Virus record (IMG/VR): IMGVR_UViG_3300021142_000021
Location: 1-64,000 of that record
Length of the DNA: 64,000 nucleotides
Direction: 5' to 3' (one strand)
Source of the DNA: a virus
Shown here: piece after piece, positions 1-7,385 of the stretch
Layout: every line of letters starts with the position of its first letter
Position numbering within the stretch: the stretch's first letter is position 1
Translations under genes and position numbers: made by a program
The notes under the pieces: generated by a model
Database searches by the model: none
The model's input: the letters and a program-made list of their open reading frames with translations, nothing else
Told to the model about the DNA's origin: nothing

Positions 1-1480
1 CACTCCCGATACTGAATGCTGCTAGACCAGCTGCTAGACCAGCTAGATTATTGCCATTTATTTCAGATAATGGTTTTAATCCAGATGCAAGAAGCCATAA
101 TCCATTGCCAGATTTCTCACCTGCGAAGCCGAGTTCTAATATTGATACTGCACTTCCGATGCTGAATGCATTTAAACCTTTTGCTAGTCCAGCTAAATTA
201 TTACCAACTATTTCAGCCAGTGGTTTTAGTCCATTTGCTAAAAGTAATAATCCTTCTCCAGCTATCTCACCGGCAATACCAAGTAATCTTATTGACATTG
301 CACTACCCATACCGAATGCATTTAAACCTTTTGATAATCCAGATAGATTGTCTCCATTTATTTCTGATAGTGGTTTTAATCCCTCGGCTAACATTTTTAT
401 TCCTGGCGCTGCATCAGCGGCCGCTGCGCCAAATTTCATTAAATCCAATTTACCATTAGCAGTTAGAACACCTAAACCTATTCCTAAATCTATTAATGAT
501 GATCCATCTATATCAGCTAACAATGTAAGACCTTCGCCTAGCATCTTTATTCCGGGTGCTGCCATAGATGCTGCGATACCAAATGCTGCTAATCCAAGAG
601 ATCCTAATAATAGTAATGGTGATGCAATAACGGCTGCTGTTCCTAGTGCTATAAGACCATACGAGATGCCAATCATATCCAATAAACTAACATCCTTAAA
701 TGCTTTCATACCTTCGGCTAACGACTTAAAGCTATCACCTAATAATCCTATTCCTGGGGCCGCAATTAATGCTGCTAAACCTATTGCTGTTAGACCGACA
801 GATGCCACTAATAAGAAAGGTGTTGCAAATGCAAGTGAAACACCTAATGCAGCAATACCATATCCGATACCTACTAATCCCAAGAATCCTATAGCTGATA
901 AATTTGTAATTGCTTCGCTTAATATTTTAAATGCGAAACTAACGCCTAATAATCCGGGCGTAGCTATTAATGCCGCTACACCAATTGCAATTAATCCTGC
1001 CGACCCAATTACCAAGAATGGTGATGCAAATCCAAGAGCGACCCCAAATAACGTTAAGGCGCCTCCTACTGCAAGTAAATCACCCGCACTAACTTCCATT
1101 AATGATTTAAGACCCCATGCTAATAATGCAATAGGTACTGCCGCGATTGCCGCAGCAACACCAAATGCTGCTAGAGGAATGGCAGCTAATAATAATGCAG
1201 GAGAAACAAGTAGTATTGATGCCGCTAAACCTGCAAGTCCTAGAGCAATACCTGCTATTTGCATGCCACTGATATCGCTCAGTCCTTTAAGGCCCCATGC
1301 TAATAAAGCAAGACCGGGTCCTGCTACCATTGATGCTGCACCTAATGCTACCAATCCTACCGACCCGATTAATAAGAATGGAGTAGCAAATGCCAGCCCG
1401 GCACCTAATGCCACTAACCCGGCAGAAATACCTATTATATCTAGTAAACCAATATCTTTTAGAGAATCAAGCCCATCACT
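1..1480 (-). repeat. Hydrophobic protein repeats within tape-measure gene
   Basis: The encoded protein contains about five units of 60-70 residues, typified by GLKxLSDI, GLxALG and FATPFLLIGSVGL, each ending in an APGI or AWGLK-like junction. These are followed toward the left edge by at least four shorter units of about 50 residues typified by GLKPLSEINGNNLAGL. The last units are very similar at DNA level, and bases 18-41 are a perfect 2x12 bp tandem copy encoding GLAAGLAA. The array runs off the window. This suggests growth by unit duplication; each unit has one or two segments hydrophobic enough to enter a membrane. Confidence 0.75.
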
Positions 1481-3538
1481 GAGCATTGTAAATCCGGACC
1501 CTATGGCTTGTATTGCTCCACCTAATATCCATAATGCTGCACTGAATAATCCAATGCCGGCGGCTGCGAATGCCAATGGAACAAACATTGCATCTAATAC
1601 AGGTGCAACTATTGCTAATATTACAGTTAATCCTAGAAGTGCTACACCGGCTTTTGCTAAAGATTCCCATTCTATAGTATTAAACTCGACTAGTGCCTTA
1701 CTAAGAATCCATAATGATGCAGCAATCCCTGCCATTGCTAGTACACCTTTCAATACTTGAGTAGAACCAAATGCTTTTATTCCGTTTGCTATACCTTTTA
1801 ATATATCAGTAACGGCTTTGCCGGCGCCTTTCGCTAAGTCTGCAATACCTTTGCCTAATGTGGATAATGCACTACTTGCTCCACCACCTGCGGCTTCAGC
1901 TGCACCACCTGCGGCGCCTTTCGCTGGGCCACCCACAACTCGAGCAGCAAGGTTTTTAAATCCATTTTTTAAACCACTTAAACCACCTAGTAATCCTTTA
2001 AAGACTGGTAATAATGCCGCACCAATAATGCCTACACCGATCCAAGCTGTTAAATCAAAGCTATCAGCAAGTCCGAAAGCACTTAATACTCCACCTATCT
2101 TTTCACCTAACCAATCTAATCCGTTTATAACCCACTCAATTGGTTTAATCAATAGGGTTAATGCGCCGGTTAATATATTCATCATTGTAGCAGTAGGGCC
2201 AAATGCTCTTTGTAGCAACGATATGAATTTTTCCCATGCATTTGTAAGACCTTTACTTGCAGCATTGCTCGCTTGTAGTCGCTTAATCTCTTCTTCTTTA
2301 AGAGGTTTAATAGCGTTGGCTTGTTTTTCTAATCCTACAATGAAATCTAATGCTGCACCTGCCTCAGCAACACCTGCCTGCTTTAGTAATGCTAATCGTT
2401 GCTTCTGCTGTGCAAATTCACCTTTGTGTGCTTCAACGTATGCTTTTAATTTCTGCGCTTGTTCTTCTGCTGGCATACCTTCGAGTGTTTTAGTGAAGGC
2501 TGTAAATTGTTGAGCAAAACCACCCATACCTACTTTCTGAAGATTCATAAATGTATCATTTAGTTGTTTAATAGGACTAGACATTAAGTTTAATATCTGT
2601 TGAGCGATGTTTTGATTCTTGAATGATCCTAAAAAGGTAGTCATTCCTTCTGCTGCTTGTGTGCCGACCTGCCCAGCATATATATTTGCTTCTGTCATTT
2701 CAGCAAGTGCTGTTGTCTGCTTTATGATTGTTTCGCGTGACTGGCCTGTTGCCATCGATAATCTAAATACATTCTTACCAAATTTCTGTAGACCATCATT
2801 TGTTTCTTCGGCTGTCTTATGGCTGACATCTGAAGTCTGTTGTTGTATGCTTAGATACTGTCCTAATAATTCTGCACTTTCTTTAGCAGAGAATCCAAAT
2901 TGTGTTAAATTAGAACTTGCCATACCTACAGTTTTAGCAAATCTTCCAACACCAAAGGAATTTACCGCATTAGAATATGTTGTCATTGCGGCAGCAAGTT
3001 CTGTAAACCTAACACCAGTTTCTGCTGTAAGTTGACGCAATGATTGAAAACCATCTTTGGTTGCGCCCATACCACTTATAACATTTACACCAGCAGCAGT
3101 TAACTCATCAAATGTCTTCTTATTTTCAACAAATGTATCACCGATAAGCTTTGCGGCGCCAGCAAGACTAAGATCGAAAGAGATTCTTTTACCAAATACT
3201 TCTGCATTTTCTAATCGACGTTTCTTTTCTTTCTTATCTTCAAGCTCTTTCTCTTTATTACGCTTCTTTTCCTTGACATTCTCATCTTTTAAGTCTTTGG
3301 CCCAGTCTTCAAACGCATCCTTAACATCATTAACTTCTTTTGGAGTTAAACCAGAGCCTCCGGCAGCGGCAGTTTTAATGAGTTGAGCAAGAGCCTGTTT
3401 CTGTACAGATAAGCTTTGAGCAAGTATTCCTTTAACTGTTACCGCGGTATTTTCCGTTGCCCACGGCGGTAAACTCTCAATTTCTTCAGTGAGCGCACCT
3501 TTTGCGATGCCAGTTATAAAGACAGAATTATCAGCCAT
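1..3538 (-). CDS. Tape-measure protein, 3' end beyond window
   Basis: The minus strand is open from an ATG at 3538 to the left edge, giving 1179 visible residues without a stop. The N-terminal third is helical and charged, with a Lys/Glu-rich coiled-coil-like stretch near residues 75-110. A Gly/Ala-rich linker near residues 540-570 follows, then a long series of hydrophobic repeats. Tape-measure proteins set tail length and are ejected with the DNA; great length, helical N-terminus and membrane-like segments fit that family. Its place next to the gp26/gp51-like genes also fits, because those act in tail hub assembly. It is transcribed divergently from them, probably from the minus-strand late box at 3590-3597. 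The ribosome binding site is weak (AAAGAAA). No specific domain was recognised, so the call rests on architecture and context. Confidence 0.75.
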   Translation of the reverse strand, partial: MADNSVFITGIAKGALTEEIESLPPWATENTAVTVKGILAQSLSVQKQALAQLIKTAAAGGSGLTPKEVNDVKDAFEDWAKDLKDENVKEKKRNKEKELEDKKEKKRRLENAEVFGKRISFDLSLAGAAKLIGDTFVENKKTFDELTAAGVNVISGMGATKDGFQSLRQLTAETGVRFTELAAAMTTYSNAVNSFGVGRFAKTVGMASSNLTQFGFSAKESAELLGQYLSIQQQTSDVSHKTAEETNDGLQKFGKNVFRLSMATGQSRETIIKQTTALAEMTEANIYAGQVGTQAAEGMTTFLGSFKNQNIAQQILNLMSSPIKQLNDTFMNLQKVGMGGFAQQFTAFTKTLEGMPAEEQAQKLKAYVEAHKGEFAQQKQRLALLKQAGVAEAGAALDFIVGLEKQANAIKPLKEEEIKRLQASNAASKGLTNAWEKFISLLQRAFGPTATMMNILTGALTLLIKPIEWVINGLDWLGEKIGGVLSAFGLADSFDLTAWIGVGIIGAALLPVFKGLLGGLSGLKNGFKNLAARVVGGPAKGAAGGAAEAAGGGASSALSTLGKGIADLAKGAGKAVTDILKGIANGIKAFGSTQVLKGVLAMAGIAASLWILSKALVEFNTIEWESLAKAGVALLGLTVILAIVAPVLDAMFVPLAFAAAGIGLFSAALWILGGAIQAIGSGFTMLSDGLDSLKDIGLLDIIGISAGLVALGAGLAFATPFLLIGSVGLVALGAASMVAGPGLALLAWGLKGLSDISGMQIAGIALGLAGLAASILLVSPALLLAAIPLAAFGVAAAIAAVPIALLAWGLKSLMEVSAGDLLAVGGALTLFGVALGFASPFLVIGSAGLIAIGVAALIATPGLLGVSFAFKILSEAITNLSAIGFLGLVGIGYGIAALGVSLAFATPFLLVASVGLTAIGLAALIAAPGIGLLGDSFKSLAEGMKAFKDVSLLDMIGISYGLIALGTAAVIASPLLLLGSLGLAAFGIAASMAAPGIKMLGEGLTLLADIDGSSLIDLGIGLGVLTANGKLDLMKFGAAAADAAPGIKMLAEGLKPLSEINGDNLSGLSKGLNAFGMGSAMSIRLLGIAGEIAGEGLLLLANGLKPLAEIVGNNLAGLAKGLNAFSIGSAVSILELGFAGEKSGNGLWLLASGLKPLSEINGNNLAGLAAGLAAFSIGS

Positions 3539-3561
3539 ATGTTTCTTTGATTAAGTCCCGT

Positions 3562-3569
3562 GATAAATA
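3562..3569 (+). promoter_or_regulatory. Late promoter box GATAAATA
   Basis: GATAAATA lies 49 bases before the gp26-like start. It resembles the T4 late box TATAAATA read by gp55, and a gp55 homologue is encoded in this window. It is complementary to the opposing box at 3590-3597, so the divergent promoters form a 9 bp inverted repeat (3561-3569 with 3590-3598). Confidence 0.65.
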
Positions 3570-3589
3570 AGATAAACAATGTTCGATAC

Positions 3590-3597
3590 TATTTATC
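3590..3597 (-). promoter_or_regulatory. Late promoter box, minus strand
   Basis: TATTTATC on the plus strand reads GATAAATA on the minus strand, 52 bases upstream of the tape-measure ATG. The opposed box at 3562-3569 faces it, so the two late transcripts should start within about 10 bases of each other and overlap slightly. Confidence 0.6.
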
Positions 3598-3618
3598 AAA
3601 TATTTTAAAGAGGAAATT

Positions 3619-4464
3619 ATGAAACAAGAAATTCGCCAAAACCCGCTGAAGGGGTACTTCAGACAATTTAAGTTATTTCTAAAACTACCTAGCGGAACAT
3701 CATATTATGCGCCTGGTGCTATAACTTTTTCAGATAATGGAGAAGTAGGAATTATGCCCATGACTGGCAAAGATGAACTTATCTTAAAGAATCCAGATGC
3801 TCTATTAAACGGTGAAGCATTGCTAGAAGTTATTAGAAGCTGCACGCCGGCGGTAAGTGATCCGCGGATATTACTAACAAATGATATCGATGCGATTATC
3901 ACAGCTATTAGATTTGCTACATATAATGATGCACTTGAGACAGAATTAACCTGCCCTGAATGTAGTCATAAGAATCTATATCCACTAGACTTGCAATATT
4001 CTATAGATAATATGTCTTTCTTAGATACAGAGTATGTTGTTAATATGGATAATGGATTAAGTATATTTGTTAAACCTTATGGTTTTCCAGAATTACTCAA
4101 AGGCCTACATGCCCAGTTTGAACAAAGCAAACTAACACGCGCTATCGAAAGTGAGAATATCACAGAAGATGCTAGACTAAAACTTTTTGCTACAGCATTT
4201 AAAGAACTATCTGTTATTACATACGAACTAATGGTTAATTCTGTATTAAAAGTTGTTGATGAAAGTAAGAAAATTAATGTGTCAGATAAGAATGATATTA
4301 AAGAATTCTTACAAAACATTGATAAGAAGAGTAGCGACAAGATTAGTGATTTAATTAAAGAAATAAATCAGATTGGTATTAAAAGAACATTTACTCCTCA
4401 TTGTGAAAAATGTAATCACGAATGGGAAAGCGAGATTGATTTTAATCCAGTAAATTTTTCATAA
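3619..4464 (+). CDS. gp26-like baseplate hub protein
   Basis: The 281-residue product resembles the T4 gp26 family of baseplate hub proteins, which act in assembly of the hub and tape measure. Two cysteine pairs are visible, CPEC near residue 114 and CEKC near residue 261, in the arrangement of a split zinc-binding site. Length and the N-terminal region with PGAITFSDNGEVGIMPMTGKD fit the family. The start has a good AGAGGA ribosome binding site. The stop overlaps the reading frame of the next small gene, and a slippery heptamer sits just before the stop. A late box lies upstream. Confidence 0.75.
   Translation: MKQEIRQNPLKGYFRQFKLFLKLPSGTSYYAPGAITFSDNGEVGIMPMTGKDELILKNPDALLNGEALLEVIRSCTPAVSDPRILLTNDIDAIITAIRFATYNDALETELTCPECSHKNLYPLDLQYSIDNMSFLDTEYVVNMDNGLSIFVKPYGFPELLKGLHAQFEQSKLTRAIESENITEDARLKLFATAFKELSVITYELMVNSVLKVVDESKKINVSDKNDIKEFLQNIDKKSSDKISDLIKEINQIGIKRTFTPHCEKCNHEWESEIDFNPVNFS
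4452..4458 (+). promoter_or_regulatory. Candidate -1 frameshift site A_AAT_TTT
   Basis: In the gp26 frame the codons read gtA AAT TTT TCA TAA, so the heptamer fits the X_XXY_YYZ rule for -1 slippage, two codons before the stop. The -1 frame continues directly into the gp51-like reading frame, which lacks an ATG, GTG or TTG start. No convincing downstream pseudoknot is seen. Known family fact: phage tail-assembly chaperones next to tape-measure genes are often made by such frameshifts. Confidence 0.4.
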
Positions 4465-4472
4465 GGTCCTTA

Positions 4473-4691
4473 ATTTTTCTACCTGCTGAACAATTAGGTG
4501 ACCTAATTCAATCATATGCTAAAGAATCATTATTACTAAGAGAACAAATAGCTGATATATGCTACTTTATGAAGGGCGGGATTGAATGGAATTCAGCATG
4601 GGGTATGAGCTTTCAAGATAGGGAGATTACAATTAAAGTTCTCAATAAGAGATTGAAAGAGCAGAACCCCGGTGGTAAGGAATATATGTAA
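4473..4691 (+). CDS. gp51-like hub assembly protein, non-standard start
   Basis: The -1 frame after the gp26-like gene is open from 4446 to a TAA at 4689-4691. The predicted protein has the short helical pattern seen in T4-like gp51/tape-measure chaperone partners, with AEQLGDLIQSYAKESLLLRE, GGIEWNSAWGMSFQDREI and a C-terminal KEYM. No ATG, GTG or TTG occurs before the ATG at 4566, which would delete half the protein. The best independent start is ATT at 4473, with AAGG six bases upstream. The alternative is a -1 frameshift fusion to the gp26-like protein at 4452-4458. The next gene starts 10 bases downstream. The frame is convincing; the mode of initiation is open. Confidence 0.65.
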   Translation: MFLPAEQLGDLIQSYAKESLLLREQIADICYFMKGGIEWNSAWGMSFQDREITIKVLNKRLKEQNPGGKEYM

Positions 4692-4700
4692 GGAAAATAT

Positions 4701-5282
4701 ATGCAAAAAAAGACAGACACGCTAGAACTTGATATCCCGGTAGATGATATCGAGTGTTGGGAGCGTTATCCTAAACATCGATGGGTATACGACCTATCAC
4801 GATTACTTGATGCTCAAAACATCAAGTGGAGTCCTTACGAGACAGACACTTTGCAAGATAAAGAAGTGAATATGTATTTTAATTCAAATAGAAATATTAT
4901 ATATGAAACTTCACATATCTATATTAATAAACCAGAAGGTGATCATATACTTACGGAAGTATATATCACCAAGGGTGAGATTAAGTTAACAAGACATATA
5001 GATAAGAGAACTCGTGTAGAAATTCAAGAGTTCATGGGAAATATCGAATTACGTGTCAATGCATTTGTATCTATGCATTTTCAGAAATTCACAGGAGTCA
5101 TTACAGCAGAATCTATTGGCAACGATATTATGTCAATACGCCTACGTCCATATTCAGAACTTAGTATTAATGTCAGTCCTGATATTATTAAGCTCACAAA
5201 GCGCATATATAAGAAAACTGATATAACCTTAAGTGGTCTTACAGACCAAGTCATTCGCGAAACGAATACGTTATCTATTTAG
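4701..5282 (+). CDS. Unknown protein in hub gene cluster
   Basis: This 193-residue protein is not recognised. It starts at an ATG with a strong AAGGAAA site overlapping the end of the gp51-like gene, so it is probably co-transcribed with gp26 and gp51. The sequence alternates beta-strand-like segments (YETSHIYIN, ILTEVYITKGEIKLTR, RVEIQEFMGNIELRVN) and has no signal peptide or membrane segment. Position suggests a hub component; T4 has further small hub proteins here (for example gp28), but no similarity can be claimed. Its TAG stop overlaps the TAA of the converging gene by three bases in the shared TTAG. Confidence 0.7.
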   Translation: MQKKTDTLELDIPVDDIECWERYPKHRWVYDLSRLLDAQNIKWSPYETDTLQDKEVNMYFNSNRNIIYETSHIYINKPEGDHILTEVYITKGEIKLTRHIDKRTRVEIQEFMGNIELRVNAFVSMHFQKFTGVITAESIGNDIMSIRLRPYSELSINVSPDIIKLTKRIYKKTDITLSGLTDQVIRETNTLSI

Positions 5283-5527
5283 TACTCATCAGAATAATAT
5301 TGTTGCTTAAAATATGGGTCCACAGGACACCCATTATTTGCAGAATTACCGGATTGTCTTATAAGTTTATACGGTAGCATCTGTTCTGCTAATACGCATA
5401 ATATATTATATTGCTTTTCAGAAATATCATCTTGTTTATGCACTCCCTCTAAGAGAGTCATTTCCCACATATTAATCTTCTTCTCAAAGAGTGCTCTACG
5501 TGCCTCATCAAGATCTATAGGTATCAT
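5279..5527 (-). CDS. Small unknown protein, 82 aa
   Basis: An 82-residue acidic/helical protein on the minus strand, starting at an ATG with a strong AAAGGAA site. It has no recognised domain; two short helices and a C-terminal Tyr-rich tail (YFKQQYYSDEY) are visible. It converges with the preceding plus-strand gene through a four-base TTAG overlap. A host-type promoter candidate lies at 5635-5663, which would give a leader of about 100 bases containing the long hairpin at 5572-5620. That pairing of a small gene with a structured leader is unusual in this window. Confidence 0.65.
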   Translation of the reverse strand: MIPIDLDEARRALFEKKINMWEMTLLEGVHKQDDISEKQYNILCVLAEQMLPYKLIRQSGNSANNGCPVDPYFKQQYYSDEY

Positions 5528-5571
5528 ATATTTCCTTTGTTATTAATGATCCATCACTTCGTGCCGTATCA

Positions 5572-5620
5572 GCAATAGATTAAATACCATCCGCTGTCGC
5601 GTCTGTATTTAATCTATTGC
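5572..5620. repeat. 16 bp perfect inverted repeat, 17-base loop
   Basis: Bases 5572-5587 and 5605-5620 are perfectly complementary (GCAATAGATTAAATAC against its reverse complement), with a GC-rich 17-base loop. There is no T-run on either side, so it is not a simple terminator. On the minus strand it would lie in the leader of the 82-residue gene. Confidence 0.75.
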
Positions 5621-5634
5621 TCGAACTCACGTGT

Positions 5635-5663
5635 ATTATAGAGACATAATGTAGATAAAGCAA
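5635..5663 (-). promoter_or_regulatory. Sigma70-like promoter candidate, minus strand
   Basis: On the minus strand TTGCTT (5658-5663) and a perfect TATAAT (5635-5640) are 17 bases apart. The same TTGCTT -35 occurs in the candidate at 10076-10105. It would drive the 82-residue gene ending at 5279. The -35 matches consensus at only three positions. Confidence 0.4.
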
Positions 5664-5745
5664 TATAACTGACGGAGGAGTCAGACCAAGGGTATCCAAA
5701 ACCTGGATACTGGAATACCTGACGGTTTCGCAGACTGTTATATTG
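5661..5745. ncRNA. Candidate multibranch RNA element
   Basis: A 9 bp closing helix (CAATATAAC 5661-5669 with GTTATATTG 5737-5745) encloses two clear hairpins: TGAC-GGAGGA-GTCA at 5670-5683 and GTATCCA-AAACC-TGGATAC at 5692-5710. A weaker third arm lies around 5719-5733. The nested complementarity suggests a folded RNA domain. It does not match tRNA, the hammerhead core or a group I intron core as far as can be judged by eye. All helices exist on both strands, so the orientation is unresolved. Confidence 0.45.
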
Positions 5746-6190
5746 AAATATTTTGTAGTGTTGGATTGATTATGTCAACTACCGCTTCTTACAGCGTTTC
5801 TGAAGGGGTCTCTAGGACTCGACGCATTGCAACCACTTATAACCAATGATTACGCATCTGGGAGGGCATACCCGTTTCACGTGCCTCCCACAAACTTAAA
5901 CTCAATCATCTTACTCACGACTCGGCCGCTTTCATATGATTTTGCCATTGCATATCCAACGGGCTTGGCTGTTGCGCCCTATTCTGAACGACACGCCGGC
6001 GAGAAATTAACTTGGCTCGCTAACCTTAACTATGATTTTCTAACGTTGATTTTTGATTTTGAAAAGATTTGGGTTTTATTGTGCTTGTGTAGTTTTGATT
6101 TATAAAACCTATACGCTGGAGTTCTTAATACGTTCACAGGGCGCGTCAGTCCTGCTATCTATATAATTTTGCTTGAACAGATTTTTTTAC

Positions 6191-6231
6191 TGTTGCACTA
6201 CTTTATCGTTGCTGATCTCAGTAGTGCAACA
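6191..6231. repeat. 11 bp inverted repeat after endolysin gene
   Basis: TGTTGCACTAC (6191-6201) and GTAGTGCAACA (6221-6231) are perfectly complementary around a 19-base loop, 12 bases beyond the stop of the minus-strand endolysin gene. There is no U-run after the stem on the minus strand, so it is not a standard intrinsic terminator. It may block exonucleases or belong to the structured region to its left. Confidence 0.6.
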
Positions 6232-6242
6232 ATATTGATATG

Positions 6243-6815
6243 CTAAAAACTTCGTGCTGGGCTAGTAACAAATGCACGCATTTCTTTCACTCTGCGTAAC
6301 CAGCCATCTAAGAATTTCTGTTGAGTAGGATCCTCAGCAACAATTTCGTTATAATATTTTACACGCTGATCGCAGACTGAGTTACATATTTCAGTAGCAT
6401 CTTGATCAGCTAGGCTAGCAAGTGTTATGGGGCCGATTGCACCATCATCTTCTACTTCTATAGCACGTTGAATAAATTTAGATGCTGTACCAGGACCATG
6501 TTGAATTGCACCATCGAACTGCAATGCTGCTAAACGACCATCCATCTTATCACATTTAGCATTCAGCCAATAGTGACTGAAATAAACAGCCTTGGCAGTA
6601 TCCCAATCCATATGTGTAATATCTAAATCGGGGTTAGAATTCTTAGCAATTCCGTACTTTGTTTCTCCACCATGATCATGGGGGTCGTTTGTATATCCGC
6701 AGGCCCGAGCATTAGTACCATCTTCTGCACCCGGTGTATCGAGATTCCAGAAGCTACCGACTTCGTATAACATTGCGTGATTTATAGCCTTTTCAAATGC
6801 TTGTGTATATTCCAT
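6243..6815 (-). CDS. GH108 peptidoglycan hydrolase (endolysin)
   Basis: The 190-residue protein matches glycoside hydrolase family 108 lysozymes: an N-terminal catalytic domain with Glu18 in YEVGSFW and the family signature GYTNDPHDHGGETKYGIA around residues 40-57. A C-terminal peptidoglycan-binding domain follows, with LQFDGAIQHGPG and VEDDGAIGPITLASL. It probably cleaves the cell-wall glycan at lysis. There is an insertion between the catalytic Glu and the GYTNDP motif compared with the usual spacing. No signal peptide is seen, so export would need a holin, which is not found here. The start has an AAGGAG site; it follows the methyltransferase gene by nine bases. Confidence 0.85.
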   Translation of the reverse strand: MEYTQAFEKAINHAMLYEVGSFWNLDTPGAEDGTNARACGYTNDPHDHGGETKYGIAKNSNPDLDITHMDWDTAKAVYFSHYWLNAKCDKMDGRLAALQFDGAIQHGPGTASKFIQRAIEVEDDGAIGPITLASLADQDATEICNSVCDQRVKYYNEIVAEDPTQQKFLDGWLRRVKEMRAFVTSPARSF

Positions 6816-6824
6816 AGTTCTCCT

Positions 6825-7385
6825 TTATAAGACAAAATTTCCATAGAAACATTTTCCATAGCATCCGTTTTGTCCTGTTAATTCTGTTACTTTACCTGCT
6901 TGTCCAATCCACTTTTCTAAATTCTGCTGCGTTAGCATATGTGGATGCCCTTCGTGTGCTGGTATATCGATCCATTCAAATATTCGTAGTACCTTAGCGG
7001 CACGCTTGGCATTCTGAATAATCTTCTTAGGATTTTCTGAATGTTGCATAACATTGTAAATCCACACTTCATCCCAACCAGTTTCTTTAACATCCTCGCC
7101 GCCCACTACTTGGACTGAAATATTTTTGCTCTTATATCTATCTTTAGTCCATTGAGGATAATTTATAGGATCACAAACCTTACCTTCGACAAGATTATAT
7201 GTCTTTAATAGCATAGAAGTAGGCCCACCGCCGATATCGAGTATTCTTTTATTCTCTGCATCATAAGAAAAATAATTACCCACTAATCCCATTAGATTAC
7301 CGTAGATAAAATGTTTCTGATCTTCGCCAAATGTATTACAGCAATCGCCCCAGAATCCCTGTTCAAATTCTAAATCGTTATGCAT
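6825..7385 (-). CDS. Class I SAM-dependent methyltransferase
   Basis: The 186-residue protein has the methyltransferase motif I RILDIGGGPTSML near residues 47-59 and the post-motif region DEVWIYNVMQHSENPKKII near residues 105-123, typical of Rossmann-fold SAM enzymes of the Methyltransf_11/23 type. The target cannot be inferred. Its start overlaps the end of the upstream glycosyltransferase gene by eight bases, so the two are co-translated and may modify the same glycan or protein. There is no membrane segment. Confidence 0.8.
   Translation of the reverse strand: MHNDLEFEQGFWGDCCNTFGEDQKHFIYGNLMGLVGNYFSYDAENKRILDIGGGPTSMLLKTYNLVEGKVCDPINYPQWTKDRYKSKNISVQVVGGEDVKETGWDEVWIYNVMQHSENPKKIIQNAKRAAKVLRIFEWIDIPAHEGHPHMLTQQNLEKWIGQAGKVTELTGQNGCYGKCFYGNFVL

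Larger units (their letters stand above)
5528..6242. other. 715-base gene-free region, dense inverted repeats
   Basis: No reading frame here has a ribosome binding site or credible protein. Instead the region is packed with complementary arms: a 16 bp stem (5572-5620), a closed multibranch element (5661-5745), CGCT/AGCG at 5783-5796, CATTG/CAATG at 5825-5848, GGGAGG(G)CA/TGCCTCCC at 5859-5890, GGGC/GCCC at 5961-5979, GCGAG/CTCGC at 5999-6020 and an 11 bp stem (6191-6231). GC content is visibly higher and codon pattern is absent. This fits a long structured RNA or a regulatory/origin-type region. Large ornate phage RNAs such as GOLLD and ROOL are possible comparisons; no family match is claimed. 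The strand is not known. Confidence 0.5.

Noticed and set aside
51-3386. Long plus-strand frames rich in Ala, Pro, Asn and Ser.
   Set aside because: They are the antisense of the repeat-rich tape-measure gene on the minus strand, have no binding sites and are low complexity.
5827-6105. A 92-codon open frame on the plus strand in the structured region.
   Set aside because: No ribosome binding site, atypical composition, and it runs through several strong stems. It is better explained as chance in non-coding sequence.
5806-6150. Possible tmRNA: GGGGTCTCTAGGACTCGAC resembles the 5' end of ssrA, and NDYA is readable nearby.
   Set aside because: No matching 3' acceptor half with T-arm and CCA on either side, the spacing is two bases short, and the NDYA codons lie too close to the 5' end and lack a tag stop.
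6191-6231. Terminator for the endolysin unit.
   Set aside because: The stem is strong but no U-run follows on the minus strand. Kept only as an inverted repeat.
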